A DNA stretch of 31,523 bases from Phycisphaerales bacterium UBA3158 (GTDB taxonomy: Bacteria > Planctomycetota > Phycisphaerae > Phycisphaerales > SM1A02): the NCBI GenBank assembly GCA_002364555.1, contig DEYM01000018.1, positions 12,087-43,609 of the forward strand, given 5' to 3'. Below, piece after piece: positions 1-7,768 of the stretch. The notes under the pieces are model-generated. The model did not search any database, was not told where the DNA came from, and saw nothing but the letters and a program-made list of their open reading frames with translations. The translations under genes were made by a program, and so were the position numbers. Positions within the stretch are counted from its first letter, which is position 1; every line of letters starts with the position of its first letter.

Positions 1-147
1 CAGGTGGGTGCCTTGATCGGGCTGACCAAGGAACGAGTCCGCCAGATACAGAACCGGGCTCTGGAGAAACTCCGGGATACCCTTGCAGAACGTTATCTTC
101 CACCAAGGGACTCCGATTCCAGCAATTCCATCCTGACTGTCGGCTGA
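1..147 (+). CDS. RNA polymerase sigma-70 factor, C-terminal fragment (region 4.2)
   Basis: Only the last 48 codons are inside the window; the 5' part lies before base 1. The frame is open from base 1 to a TGA at 145-147. The peptide contains GLTKERVRQIQNRALEKLR, the helix-turn-helix of sigma region 4.2 that reads the -35 box, in the form typical of group 1 and 2 sigma-70 factors (RpoD, RpoS, SigA type). After it comes a short tail of about 17 residues rich in Ser and Asp. Whether this is the primary sigma factor cannot be decided from the fragment. A hairpin at 185-208 follows and may end the transcript. Confidence 0.88.
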   Translation, partial: QVGALIGLTKERVRQIQNRALEKLRDTLAERYLPPRDSDSSNSILTVG

Positions 148-159
148 AAAACGGTCTTC

Positions 160-165
160 TAAAAT
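160..165 (+). promoter_or_regulatory. Possible -10 box upstream of the polyferredoxin gene
   Basis: TAAAAT lies between the sigma-factor stop and the next gene. No convincing -35 hexamer stands 16-18 bases upstream. Initiation here would give a leader of about 95 bases that includes both the 185-208 hairpin and the 229-249 inverted repeat. This is weak evidence. Confidence 0.25.
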
Positions 166-184
166 ACTCTCTCCTCCGCGGTGT

Positions 185-208
185 CCCGTCATGTTGCTTC
201 ATGGCGGG
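185..208 (+). terminator. Hairpin after the sigma-factor gene, possible terminator
   Basis: Nine-base arms CCCGTCATG (185-193) and CATGGCGGG (200-208) pair around a 6-base loop, with one G-U pair. No T-run follows, so this is not a textbook intrinsic terminator. It could instead be a leader structure of the polyferredoxin gene. Confidence 0.4.
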
Positions 209-229
209 GCGCCGCGTAGCATCGAGGGC

Positions 230-249
230 ATGTGATCCCACGGTCACAT
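230..249. promoter_or_regulatory. Perfect inverted repeat ATGTGA-N8-TCACAT just before an SD
   Basis: ATGTGA (230-235) and TCACAT (244-249) are exact inverted copies 8 bases apart. They end 1 base before the Shine-Dalgarno AGGAGAG (251-257) of the polyferredoxin gene. The half sites look like those of CRP/FNR-family regulators, but the usual spacer for TGTGA/TCACA is 6, not 8. It may be an operator or an RNA hairpin beside the ribosome site. Confidence 0.35.
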
Positions 250-265
250 CAGGAGAGAACGTCTC

Positions 266-2287
266 ATGCCAAAGCCAACCGGGCAGAATATCCAATCATC
301 GCATTCCGATGTAGCGATGTCCCTGCCCGTCGTCGACGGATCCTTCCCGAAGGCGGGTGGATTCAAGCGCAACAACAGAATGTCGCGTCGACGGGCAGCC
401 GTTCTGATCCTGATCCAACTGGCCATCATCGTCCATGTCGTCATATGGGCACTGAGCAAGAAGTACGGCTGGTTCGGCGGGGCAACGATCACACCCATCG
501 AACCTTCGGAGAGCATGGAGTTCTCGAAGTACGGCATCGTCAATGCCGGCTTGATCTTCTTTGTCCTGGCATTGTTGTCGACCATGATTCTGGGTCGATG
601 GTTCTGCGGTTGGGGCTGCCATGTCGTCATGCTCCAGGATTTCTGTCTCTGGATCATGGGCCGATTCCGCATACGTCCCAAGCCCTTCAAGTCCCGACTG
701 CTGATGTGGGCGCCTCTGGTGCTCGCGGTCTACATGTTCATCTGGCCATTGTTCTATCGATTCGCCATAGCGCCGTTCACCCGTCCCGATCTGGAGTGGC
801 CGGGTATCAGCATCCATCTCACGACAACGGATTTCTGGGGGACGTTTCCCGGTGTGATGGTTGGAACCATCTTTCTGGGCATCTGCGGATTCGCCACCGT
901 GTATGTTCTGGGCGCCAAGGGTTTCTGCACCTACGGCTGCCCATACGGCGGTTTCTTCGCCCCTCTGGACAAGCTCGCACCCATGCGAGTTCGCCTGGAA
1001 GGATCCTGCGACGACTGTGGCATTTGCACGGCGGCCTGTACGTCGAATGTGCGTGTCCACGAGGAAGTCCGTTCGTGGGGCATGGTGACGGACCCCGGCT
1101 GCATGAAGACGATGGATTGCGTGGTCAACTGTCCAACGCAGGCGCTGCATGTCGGATTCGGGAAGTCGGCGATCGGCAAGAAGTCCGTTCAGATTGCCGA
1201 ACCGAAGAAGCCAAAGTGGGATCTCACGATTCCCGAGGAGATCGGCATTGGGATCCTGTGTCTGGTTCTCTTCTGGTCCTGGCGAGGACTCTACGCGTCG
1301 ATTCCGCTTCTCATGGCGATCGGCATCGCGACCGTGCTCAGCTGGTACTTCTGGAAATGCTGGCGGATTCTGACGGACAAGAACATCAGCATGCATCGAT
1401 GGCGCCTGAGATATCGAGGACGATTGACGAAGGCCGGTGGTGTCTTCGTATTCATTGGTCTGGTGTTCCTGCTCCTCTCCGTACAGGCGTTCACCATTCG
1501 ATTGGCGACGTGGCTTGGAGATCGTTCGCTCGCCCGGGTCGACATGCCCGTTCAGATGGCGCTTGATTCGAACAGACCTGGACTCGCCCAGGATGATGTC
1601 GTCAGTGCTCGTTCCGCCATGAGCTGGTTCACGCTGGCCTCGAGTCTGGACAAGGGCGGCATCGGATTCGCCGATGATCCAAACGTGCGACTTGATCTTG
1701 CTCGTCTGCATCTGATCATGGGTGAGCGTGATAAGGCTTTGGAGAATCTTCAGGATGTGAGAGCATCCGTCGATCCTAGTGAAGCGGTGGATCGTGTCAC
1801 CCTCATGGTGATCATGGCCGTGAAGCCTCCTCAGGAGATCATTCGATTCCAGGACAACTCGCTCAGCGCCAATCCGGATTGGCAGACGCTGCGAATTATC
1901 TCCATAGATCACGCCTTCTCCATGAGTGATCTCGAACGAGTCCAGAAGCTGATTCTTGCCGGTTACGAGGTCAATCCCGATTCTCTGCCGCTTCTCCAGC
2001 GCGAGGCCGTCATGAAACTGCAGCAGGGGGAGACTTCAGCTGCGATATCGATCATGCACCGGTATCTGGAGATCGCGGACAAGGACGCCATGGCATGGGC
2101 GACCCTGGCCAGAATGCACTCGATTGAGGGGGACCGCTCCTCGGGAGATGGTGCCATCCAGAAGGCGTTGACCCTGGCACCTGCGAATCCAGCCGTACTG
2201 ATGGAGGCCGCCGGCTACTACTACGAGACTGGACGAAGTGGTCAGGCTCGTCAGCTGGAGACAAGGGCTCGCAACGCCCAGCGTTGA
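266..2287 (+). CDS. Membrane polyferredoxin (NapH/CcoG/NosR-like) with C-terminal TPR region
   Basis: This 673-residue membrane iron-sulfur protein probably passes electrons or assists assembly of a respiratory complex; the substrate is unknown. Membrane segments lie near residues 44-63, 91-108, 146-164, 197-216, 327-345, 347-362 and 392-410. WFCGWGC (112-118) and FCTYGCPYG (220-228) are the paired Cys loops of the NapH/RdxA/CcoG type. A ferredoxin-like region follows: C248, C251, C254, C258, then C279, C285, C289-P. The second set reads CxxTxxCxxxCP, so the expected second cysteine is Thr282. Residues about 430-673 look like TPR helices, which the standard family lacks. The ATG at 266 has a strong SD (AGGAGAG, 251-257). 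No cytochrome oxidase or nitrate/nitrous oxide reductase genes are adjacent, so the partner cannot be named. Confidence 0.85.
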   Translation: MPKPTGQNIQSSHSDVAMSLPVVDGSFPKAGGFKRNNRMSRRRAAVLILIQLAIIVHVVIWALSKKYGWFGGATITPIEPSESMEFSKYGIVNAGLIFFVLALLSTMILGRWFCGWGCHVVMLQDFCLWIMGRFRIRPKPFKSRLLMWAPLVLAVYMFIWPLFYRFAIAPFTRPDLEWPGISIHLTTTDFWGTFPGVMVGTIFLGICGFATVYVLGAKGFCTYGCPYGGFFAPLDKLAPMRVRLEGSCDDCGICTAACTSNVRVHEEVRSWGMVTDPGCMKTMDCVVNCPTQALHVGFGKSAIGKKSVQIAEPKKPKWDLTIPEEIGIGILCLVLFWSWRGLYASIPLLMAIGIATVLSWYFWKCWRILTDKNISMHRWRLRYRGRLTKAGGVFVFIGLVFLLLSVQAFTIRLATWLGDRSLARVDMPVQMALDSNRPGLAQDDVVSARSAMSWFTLASSLDKGGIGFADDPNVRLDLARLHLIMGERDKALENLQDVRASVDPSEAVDRVTLMVIMAVKPPQEIIRFQDNSLSANPDWQTLRIISIDHAFSMSDLERVQKLILAGYEVNPDSLPLLQREAVMKLQQGETSAAISIMHRYLEIADKDAMAWATLARMHSIEGDRSSGDGAIQKALTLAPANPAVLMEAAGYYYETGRSGQARQLETRARNAQR

Positions 2288-2293
2288 ATTGAT

Positions 2294-2755
2294 TCAGAGC
2301 TTTGACAGTGATTCGAGGAACAGCCCACTCAGGGTTTCCGCCGAGTCGGCGGCGATGGCCTGCTTACGAAAGCCTCGATCGCCCATCAGACGGCTGACCG
2401 CCCCGAGTACCTGCACATGATCGGTGATGGCATCTGCCGGGGAGAGCACCAGTACGACGAATTCGACGGGTTTTCGATCGTACGACTGGAAGTCGACTGG
2501 CTGCGAGGGGATTCCCATCGCCAGAACCAGTTTCTTGAGTTTCGGACATCGGCCATGAGGTACGGCGAGCCCTTCTCCGATGCCGGTGGTTCGCTGCATC
2601 TCCCGTTCCCACACGATCTCGGTGATCGCATCGACATCATCCACCTTGCCGATGGATCCAAGATGCGCAACCAGTTCACGAATAATGCCTGCGCGTTCTG
2701 CTGATTGCAGCGGAACGCAGCACACGTCGGGATTGATCAGCTTCATTAGATCCAT
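2294..2755 (-). CDS. PTS EIIA domain protein, PtsN/fructose type
   Basis: This 153-residue cytoplasmic protein corresponds to one EIIA domain of the fructose/mannitol class. Family members carry a phosphoryl group on a histidine; stand-alone copies (PtsN, EIIA-Ntr) mostly act as regulators rather than in sugar uptake. The active-site segment is GIGEGLAVPHGR, with His67 as the expected phosphorylated residue. The rest matches the domain throughout, for example PVEFVVLVLSPAD. No EI, HPr or permease gene is in the window. The gene follows rsmB on the same strand after a 67-bp gap that holds its own likely promoter. Its stop lies 6 bp from the end of the convergent polyferredoxin gene. Confidence 0.9.
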   Translation of the reverse strand: MDLMKLINPDVCCVPLQSAERAGIIRELVAHLGSIGKVDDVDAITEIVWEREMQRTTGIGEGLAVPHGRCPKLKKLVLAMGIPSQPVDFQSYDRKPVEFVVLVLSPADAITDHVQVLGAVSRLMGDRGFRKQAIAADSAETLSGLFLESLSKL

Positions 2756-2791
2756 GATGGACGCTCTTGGAAAGGGACAGACAGGTGGGGG

Positions 2792-2820
2792 AGTGTATCA
2801 ATCTATCCTGGCCATGCCGA
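2792..2820 (-). promoter_or_regulatory. Probable sigma-70 promoter of the EIIA gene
   Basis: On the minus strand TCGGCA (2820-2815, four of six matches to TTGACA) is followed after exactly 17 bases by TACACT (2797-2792). This predicts a start near 2785 and a leader of about 30 bases. The site lies just downstream of the rsmB stop, so the EIIA gene need not depend on metK-rsmB transcription. Confidence 0.45.
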
Positions 2821-2822
2821 GT

Positions 2823-4127
2823 TCAACGACCCAGAAGAACGTGATAGCTGCCATCGTTGTAGATGGTCGGCGACTCGCCGGGGATGCCTCGTGGAGGCAT
2901 GACTCTTTCGGATTCAATGCTGAACTTGTGCCATTTCATGATCCATCTGGCCTGTTCCTGGTTTTCAGCCGGGTCGAGGCTGCAGGTCGAGTAGAGAATC
3001 TTGCCCGACAACGTCAGGAACGGCAGGGCATCCGCGATGATCTGCTTCTGTTGATCAACCAGCTGGGCGAGGGACTTGAAGTTGAAGCGGTAGCGAGCTT
3101 CGCATCTTCTGGCCAGGACCGCCGTGTTGCTGCAAGGCACATCCATCACCAGCAGATCGACCTGATCACGAAGATCATCGAGCTGATTGAACGTCCGGAC
3201 TTCGACATTGTCACAGGATTCGGTCGCCTCATGGAGGTCGTCGATCAGCTTGATATCGTAATCGGTCGCGATGATCCGGCTGTCTGGATGCTGCTTTGAC
3301 AACAGCTTCGTCTTGGTCCCGCGGCCGGCACAGAGATCCAGAATGCACGCGGGCTGGAGTCCCACCGTGGCTCGCACCGGATCAGCCGATGCCGGATCCT
3401 GGATGATCGCATCCGGATCCGCCTCGAGAACATCCATCACACTGTGTCCTGACCGGACGACTCGATAGCCGGGTATCTCATGGGCATCCGACAGGTGTTC
3501 CAGTTGCGTGTCTTCACTCGTTGCGATGATCAGTGGCGCATCGGCAATGCCATGAAGTGCCAGTTGCCTGGCCTCCTTGATTCCGAAGAGCTTGGTCCAG
3601 TGATCCATGAGCAGAGATGGACAGCTGCATTGCTGTTCGATCTGAAGTGCGGCATTCGATGCGAGCAGTGGCTTGGTCAGCTCAATGCCCGAACCATCGG
3701 ATCTCAGCAGCACATCCCTGCGAGTGGGGTCCGCATCCTGTATCGATCCCTTTCGGACATCACACACACGACGGAGAATGGCATTGACCAGTCCGGCCGC
3801 TCTTGGTTGACTGCTGGACTTGATCCATTCGACTGTTTCATGAAGAACGGCATGATCGGGTACACGATCCATGAGCAGCAGCTGGGAGGCTCCGCCCAGC
3901 AGCGCCGCTCGTACAACGGGTTTGAGGCCGACCCACGACTGCTTCAGATGTGGCTCGATGATCGCCTGGAGCGATAGCCACCTCAAGGTGGACTGATGAT
4001 CGATGGCGATCGCCAGCCTCGCGTCACGAGGGTCGAGCCCGGTACGGTCGATGTCATGGCGATGGAGGTCGGGAAAGGACTCCACGCGATGTGACAGCGA
4101 GGCGTAGGCGCTTCTTCTGGCACTCAT
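2823..4127 (-). CDS. rsmB: 16S rRNA (cytosine-C5) methyltransferase, RsmB family
   Basis: The product (434 aa) should transfer a methyl group from SAM to a cytosine of 16S rRNA (C967 in E. coli). The N-terminal ~130 residues form the NusB-like RNA-binding domain (VVRAALLGGASQLLLMDRVP, then RAAGLVNAILRRV). The C-terminal part is a Rossmann methyltransferase. Its SAM loop is LDLCAGRGTKT (263-273), motif IV has PCSNT (Pro331-Cys332), and motif VI has YSTCSLDPAENQ with nucleophile Cys382. Both cysteines required in this family are present. The length agrees with the family. The ATG lies 26 bp below the metK stop on the same strand, so the two genes are probably co-transcribed. Confidence 0.92.
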   Translation of the reverse strand: MSARRSAYASLSHRVESFPDLHRHDIDRTGLDPRDARLAIAIDHQSTLRWLSLQAIIEPHLKQSWVGLKPVVRAALLGGASQLLLMDRVPDHAVLHETVEWIKSSSQPRAAGLVNAILRRVCDVRKGSIQDADPTRRDVLLRSDGSGIELTKPLLASNAALQIEQQCSCPSLLMDHWTKLFGIKEARQLALHGIADAPLIIATSEDTQLEHLSDAHEIPGYRVVRSGHSVMDVLEADPDAIIQDPASADPVRATVGLQPACILDLCAGRGTKTKLLSKQHPDSRIIATDYDIKLIDDLHEATESCDNVEVRTFNQLDDLRDQVDLLVMDVPCSNTAVLARRCEARYRFNFKSLAQLVDQQKQIIADALPFLTLSGKILYSTCSLDPAENQEQARWIMKWHKFSIESERVMPPRGIPGESPTIYNDGSYHVLLGR

Positions 4128-4153
4128 GAAACAGAACCTGTGGCAGCAGTCAC

Positions 4154-5359
4154 CTAGACGCTCGCCGCAGCCCGCTCGACAGCGGTCTTGAGTTCCGTGG
4201 CCTTGTCGGTTCGTTCCCAGGTGAATGTGCCCTTGCCGGCTTCATCGGCTGCTCGTCCGAAGTGGCCATGGGCAGCTGTCGCCGAATAGATCGGCCGGAG
4301 AAGATCGAGGCTCGTGATGATGCCCTTGGGGGTCAGGCTGAACACTTCCTTGATCGCGTCTGCAATGATCGTCTCATCGACCTTGGCCGTTCCTTCGCAG
4401 TCGACGTGGATCGAGGTTGGCTCAGGCACGCCGATGGCGTAGGAGAGCTGGACTTCGCAGATGTCGGCGAGATCGGCCGCCACGATGTTCTTGGCTATGT
4501 AGCGGGCCATGTATGCGGCACTGCGATCGACCTTCGAGGGATCCTTGCCCGAGAAGGCGCCGCCGCCATGGCGACCACGGCCGCCGTAGGTGTCCACGAT
4601 GATCTTGCGACCGGTCAGTCCACAATCTCCCAGTGGACCACCCACCTCGAACTTGCCGGTGGGATTCACATGGACTGTGATGCCGTCGTGCCACCAGTCG
4701 CCGAGGACCGGCTTGATGATCTTCTCGAGCACTTCCTCGTGAAGCTTTTCCTGAATGTCGTTCCATTCAGGTCCGTGTTGCGTCGAGAGTACGACCGTAT
4801 CGATGGCTTCGGGCGTATGGCCGTTGTATCGAACCGTCACCTGCGACTTGGCGTCGGGGCGAAGGCCTGAAATGGTGTTGTTCTGACGAACGGAGGCATG
4901 CTTGGCGACCAGTCGATGGGAAAGGTCGATGGCAAGAGGCATCAGGCTTTCGGTTTCGCGGCAGGCGAATCCGAACATCAATCCCTGATCTCCGGCACCC
5001 TGTTCGGAATGGAGGCCTTCGCCTTCCGAGACACCCTGGCTGATGTCCGGAGACTGCTTGTCGAGAGAGACCAGCACGGCACAGGAGTCCGCATCGAATC
5101 CCATGGCGGAATCGGTGTAGCCGATCCCGCGGACAGTGTCCCGGACGACCTTCGGGATATCGACGTATCCATTGCAGGTGACTTCTCCGGCGATGACGGC
5201 CATTCCAGTGGTCACCATGGTTTCACAGGCAACTCTCGCGGCAGGATCCTGAGTCAGCATGGCATCGAGGACGGCATCTGAAATCTGATCAGCCATCTTG
5301 TCGGGATGACCCATGGAGACGGATTCAGAGGTGAATAGATAGCTGCGTTCTGTATTCAT
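4154..5359 (-). CDS. metK: S-adenosylmethionine synthetase
   Basis: The 401-residue cytoplasmic enzyme joins methionine and ATP to make SAM. It is slightly longer than the E. coli protein (384 aa). Signatures are SESVSMGHPDKMADQISDAV near the start (GHPDK at 17-21, ATP/methionine site), GAGDQGLMFGFA, and the phosphate-binding loop GGRGRHGGGAFSGKDPSKVDRSAAY. All three domains are present and no key residue appears lost. The ATG has CAGGA about 12 bases upstream. No recognisable SAM riboswitch lies in front, and the likely -10 box leaves a leader of only about 30 bases. rsmB, a SAM user, follows on the same strand. Confidence 0.97.
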   Translation of the reverse strand: MNTERSYLFTSESVSMGHPDKMADQISDAVLDAMLTQDPAARVACETMVTTGMAVIAGEVTCNGYVDIPKVVRDTVRGIGYTDSAMGFDADSCAVLVSLDKQSPDISQGVSEGEGLHSEQGAGDQGLMFGFACRETESLMPLAIDLSHRLVAKHASVRQNNTISGLRPDAKSQVTVRYNGHTPEAIDTVVLSTQHGPEWNDIQEKLHEEVLEKIIKPVLGDWWHDGITVHVNPTGKFEVGGPLGDCGLTGRKIIVDTYGGRGRHGGGAFSGKDPSKVDRSAAYMARYIAKNIVAADLADICEVQLSYAIGVPEPTSIHVDCEGTAKVDETIIADAIKEVFSLTPKGIITSLDLLRPIYSATAAHGHFGRAADEAGKGTFTWERTDKATELKTAVERAAASV

Positions 5360-5394
5360 GGCGTTGTTGATTCCTGAAATCTAGAGTTTGGACG

Positions 5395-5400
5395 ATTGTA
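5395..5400 (-). promoter_or_regulatory. Likely -10 box of metK (TACAAT)
   Basis: TACAAT reads on the minus strand 35 bases before the metK ATG. The hexamer 17 bases upstream (TGGCGA) matches TTGACA at only three positions. The predicted leader is about 30 bases, too short for a known SAM-sensing riboswitch. Confidence 0.4.
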
Positions 5401-5502
5401 GTCCCTTTGGGATTGAGTCGCCATGGATACGAACGGCATCCACAGGGGACAAAGTCGCCTGCTGCATCGCTCCGACGGGTACCATGCAGGAGAACGTTAC
5501 TG

Positions 5503-5970
5503 ATGCTGGAGCACACAATGGAAATTCAGATGGAGTTGTCTCGAATCTTCATTCGCGAGCTTGAAGATCTCCAGATCATCGAGCTCACCGAGGTCGAGGG
5601 TAAACGCTGTTTTCCGATCGTAGTTGGCATTCACGAGGCATTCGCCATCGAAAGACGCCTGAAGGGTGTTCCAGTCCCCAGGCCACAGACCCATGAATTG
5701 CTCGAGAACCTGCTGGAGTCGTTGGGTGGGCATCTGCAGAAGATCCTGATCCATGAACTCTCCGAAGGGACTTTCTACGCCATGCTCTGTATCCAGCAGG
5801 GTGATCGAGACATTCAGGTGGACGCCAGGCCTTCGGATGCGATCGCTCTTGGCGTAGCGTCGAATGTGCCAATCGTGGTGACCGAGAATGTGCTGCGGCA
5901 GGTCGAGAAGGAGGATCTTCTCCCTCCGGGATTCGGCTCCTTGCCTGACGACGTACAGGAGCCGGAGTGA
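5503..5970 (+). CDS. DUF151 / bifunctional nuclease-family protein
   Basis: A 155-residue protein of the DUF151 (bifunctional nuclease, BFN) family. The conserved body is visible throughout: FPIVVGIHEAFAIERRL, a central helix with RPQTHELLENLLESLG, and DARPSDAIALGVASNVPIVVTENVL, the family's best signature (DxRPSDAIALA). Nuclease activity has been reported for some members, but the bacterial role is unclear. The start could be ATG 5503 (AGGAG at 5488-5492, 10-base spacing) or ATG 5518 (GGAG at 5508-5511, 6-base spacing); the frame stays open upstream to 5407, but that start lacks an SD. The gene is divergent from metK, and truD begins 2 bp after its stop. Confidence 0.88.
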   Translation: MLEHTMEIQMELSRIFIRELEDLQIIELTEVEGKRCFPIVVGIHEAFAIERRLKGVPVPRPQTHELLENLLESLGGHLQKILIHELSEGTFYAMLCIQQGDRDIQVDARPSDAIALGVASNVPIVVTENVLRQVEKEDLLPPGFGSLPDDVQEPE

Positions 5971-5972
5971 TC

Positions 5973-7304
5973 ATGAGTGAATCAGATTCCAAGCAGATTC
6001 CATTGAGTGAGATTCCAGATCCCCGAATGCAGATTCGAGCGACCGGCGATCAGGGGGTGGGTGGTCGTTTCAGATCGCGACCGGACGAGTTTCTCGTCGA
6101 GGAACTGCCTCTGTTCGAGACATCCGGTTCCGGTGAGCATCTGTATCTGCGCATCATGAAGAACGGTATTTCCCATGGTGACATGGTCAATCGTCTGACC
6201 CAGATCTTCAACGTGTCCGAAGCGGACATCGGATATGCGGGAATGAAGGATCGGCGAGCGGTGACACAACAGACGGTGTCGATTCATACCGACAAGAATC
6301 CTCCATCCGATCTGGGTGATTCCGATCTTCAGGTGGTCTGGGTCGACCGACACGCCCACAAGCTCCGCAAGGGTCAGCTGATTGGCAATCGATTCGTGAT
6401 TCGCATCCGTGACGTCGATCCACTCGATGCGCCCAGAGCATGGAAAATGCTGGAGCTGATTGCGGAAAAAGGATTGCCAAACGCCTACATGAGCCAACGA
6501 TTCGGCTATCGACTCAACAATCATCGTCTGGGAGTCGCTTGGATAGAAGGTCGTTGGAAGGATCTTCTCGACGAATGGCTTGGTCCCGATGGCAGTGTGT
6601 TTCCCGATCAGGAGGCGGCCATTCGAGCCGACTACGCCGCCGGTCGTTATCAGCAGGCGATTCAGGGAAGCAGTCGCGAATGGTGGGCTGAACGAGTGGC
6701 CTTGAAGGCTCTGGGCGATGGTGCATCGCCTGCTCGCGCATGCAGCGCGGTCCCCTCCAGGATACGGGGGCTCTGGATCGATGCCGCCCAGGCTGCGATC
6801 TACAACAGCGTGCTGAGTTCGCGTCTCAGCGCGGGGACGATGGACCAGTTGTTGCCGGGGGACATCGCCTGGGATCATTCCAGAAGCCGTTGGTTGAGAA
6901 TCACCGACGAGGAGATGCAGGAAGCCTCGATTATTCAGGACGTCAAGGACATCAAGTTGTCGGCGACCGGCCCCTTGCCGGGCCGACGCATGCCATCGCC
7001 GGGATCCGACATCCTGTCTGTCGAATTGCAAGCGGCCAACGATGCTCGAATCGATACGGATTTGATCGTTGGACAAGGCGGTGCCCGTCGAGGCGGTCGT
7101 CGTCCGCTTCGCGTGCCAGTGCGCAATCATTCTCTCGATGCGGGCATCGACGAGCATGGACCCTACATTCGAATCGCGTTCGATCTTCCCAAGGGAGCGT
7201 ATGCGACGGGGGTTCTCTCGGAGATCATGGGCCTTGATGCTGTCGAGGAAAGAGGCTGGTTGGCCTCCTCGAATGATGGTTCGAAAACGTCATCTTCTCG
7301 CTGA
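5973..7304 (+). CDS. truD: tRNA pseudouridine(13) synthase TruD
   Basis: The product (443 aa) converts U13 in the D-arm of certain tRNAs to pseudouridine. The catalytic segment GYAGMKDRRAVTQQ (88-101) places the nucleophile at Asp93. Other TruD blocks are FRVEE-like DEFLVEELP near residue 38, KLRKGQLIGNRFVIRIRD, and LPNAYMSQRFGYR (family: PNYFGxQRFG). The C-terminal block PKGAYATGVLSEIMG matches the family end. It is longer than the E. coli protein (349 aa) because of extra sequence between the RFG motif and the C-terminal block. The ATG overlaps nothing and follows the DUF151 stop by 2 bp, so the two genes form a unit. Its last 15 bp overlap the 3' end of tadA on the other strand. Confidence 0.93.
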   Translation: MSESDSKQIPLSEIPDPRMQIRATGDQGVGGRFRSRPDEFLVEELPLFETSGSGEHLYLRIMKNGISHGDMVNRLTQIFNVSEADIGYAGMKDRRAVTQQTVSIHTDKNPPSDLGDSDLQVVWVDRHAHKLRKGQLIGNRFVIRIRDVDPLDAPRAWKMLELIAEKGLPNAYMSQRFGYRLNNHRLGVAWIEGRWKDLLDEWLGPDGSVFPDQEAAIRADYAAGRYQQAIQGSSREWWAERVALKALGDGASPARACSAVPSRIRGLWIDAAQAAIYNSVLSSRLSAGTMDQLLPGDIAWDHSRSRWLRITDEEMQEASIIQDVKDIKLSATGPLPGRRMPSPGSDILSVELQAANDARIDTDLIVGQGGARRGGRRPLRVPVRNHSLDAGIDEHGPYIRIAFDLPKGAYATGVLSEIMGLDAVEERGWLASSNDGSKTSSSR

Positions 7305-7766
7305 GAAGAAGGCTCTGAGCAGTGCGACGCATTCATCGGCCATGACGCCTCCGATGACATCCAGACGATGATTGAGTCTTCGATCCTCTGGGATTTCATA
7401 GAGGGTCCTGCAGGCGCCCGCCTTCTGATCGTCGGCGCCGTATATCAGCCGTTCCATTCTGGAATTCACGAGAGCGCCGGCGCACATCGGACATGGCTCG
7501 AGGGTGACGGCCATGGAAAGCCCGTTCAGCCGCCATTGCCCGAGTTTTCTCCCCGCTTCACGTATGGCCACGATCTCGGCATGGGCGGAGGCATCATGAT
7601 CGGTCTCACGACGATTCCAGCCTTCGGCGACGACTTCATCCCCTCTGTAGATGATGGCGGCAATGGGCACCTCGCCCTGCATGGCCGCATCGGCAGCCAG
7701 CTCGATCGCCCGTTCCATCATGGCGAGATCCGTGTCAGTTGGAATACCGGCGGGATCGATGGGCAT
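7290..7766 (-). CDS. tadA: tRNA adenosine(34) deaminase (TadA-type cytidine deaminase fold)
   Basis: This 158-residue zinc enzyme should deaminate A34 to inosine in tRNA-Arg(ACG). The zinc and proton-shuttle motif HAE (62-64) and the PCPMCAGA motif (91-98, Cys92 and Cys95) are intact. VTLEPCPMCAGALVNSRM followed by LIYGADDQKAGAC is closer to TadA than to free-base deaminases such as guanine deaminase, though such assignments are imperfect without a tree. The gene starts 2 bp after the tatC stop and so is probably translated from the same mRNA. Its 3' end overlaps the end of truD by 15 bp. Confidence 0.85.
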   Translation of the reverse strand: MPIDPAGIPTDTDLAMMERAIELAADAAMQGEVPIAAIIYRGDEVVAEGWNRRETDHDASAHAEIVAIREAGRKLGQWRLNGLSMAVTLEPCPMCAGALVNSRMERLIYGADDQKAGACRTLYEIPEDRRLNHRLDVIGGVMADECVALLRAFFSARR

Positions 7767-7768
7767 GA

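Noticed and set aside
230..249. A canonical CRP site before the polyferredoxin gene
   Set aside because: The half sites fit, but the spacer is 8 rather than 6, so I list it only as an inverted repeat.
232..1566. A 444-codon plus-strand frame overlapping the polyferredoxin gene
   Set aside because: It is out of frame with the clearly conserved Cys motifs and has the Arg/His-rich composition of a shadow frame.
5360..5502. A SAM riboswitch upstream of metK
   Set aside because: The -10 box leaves a leader of about 30 bases, and none of the conserved SAM-I, SAM-II or SAM-III cores could be recognised in the gap.
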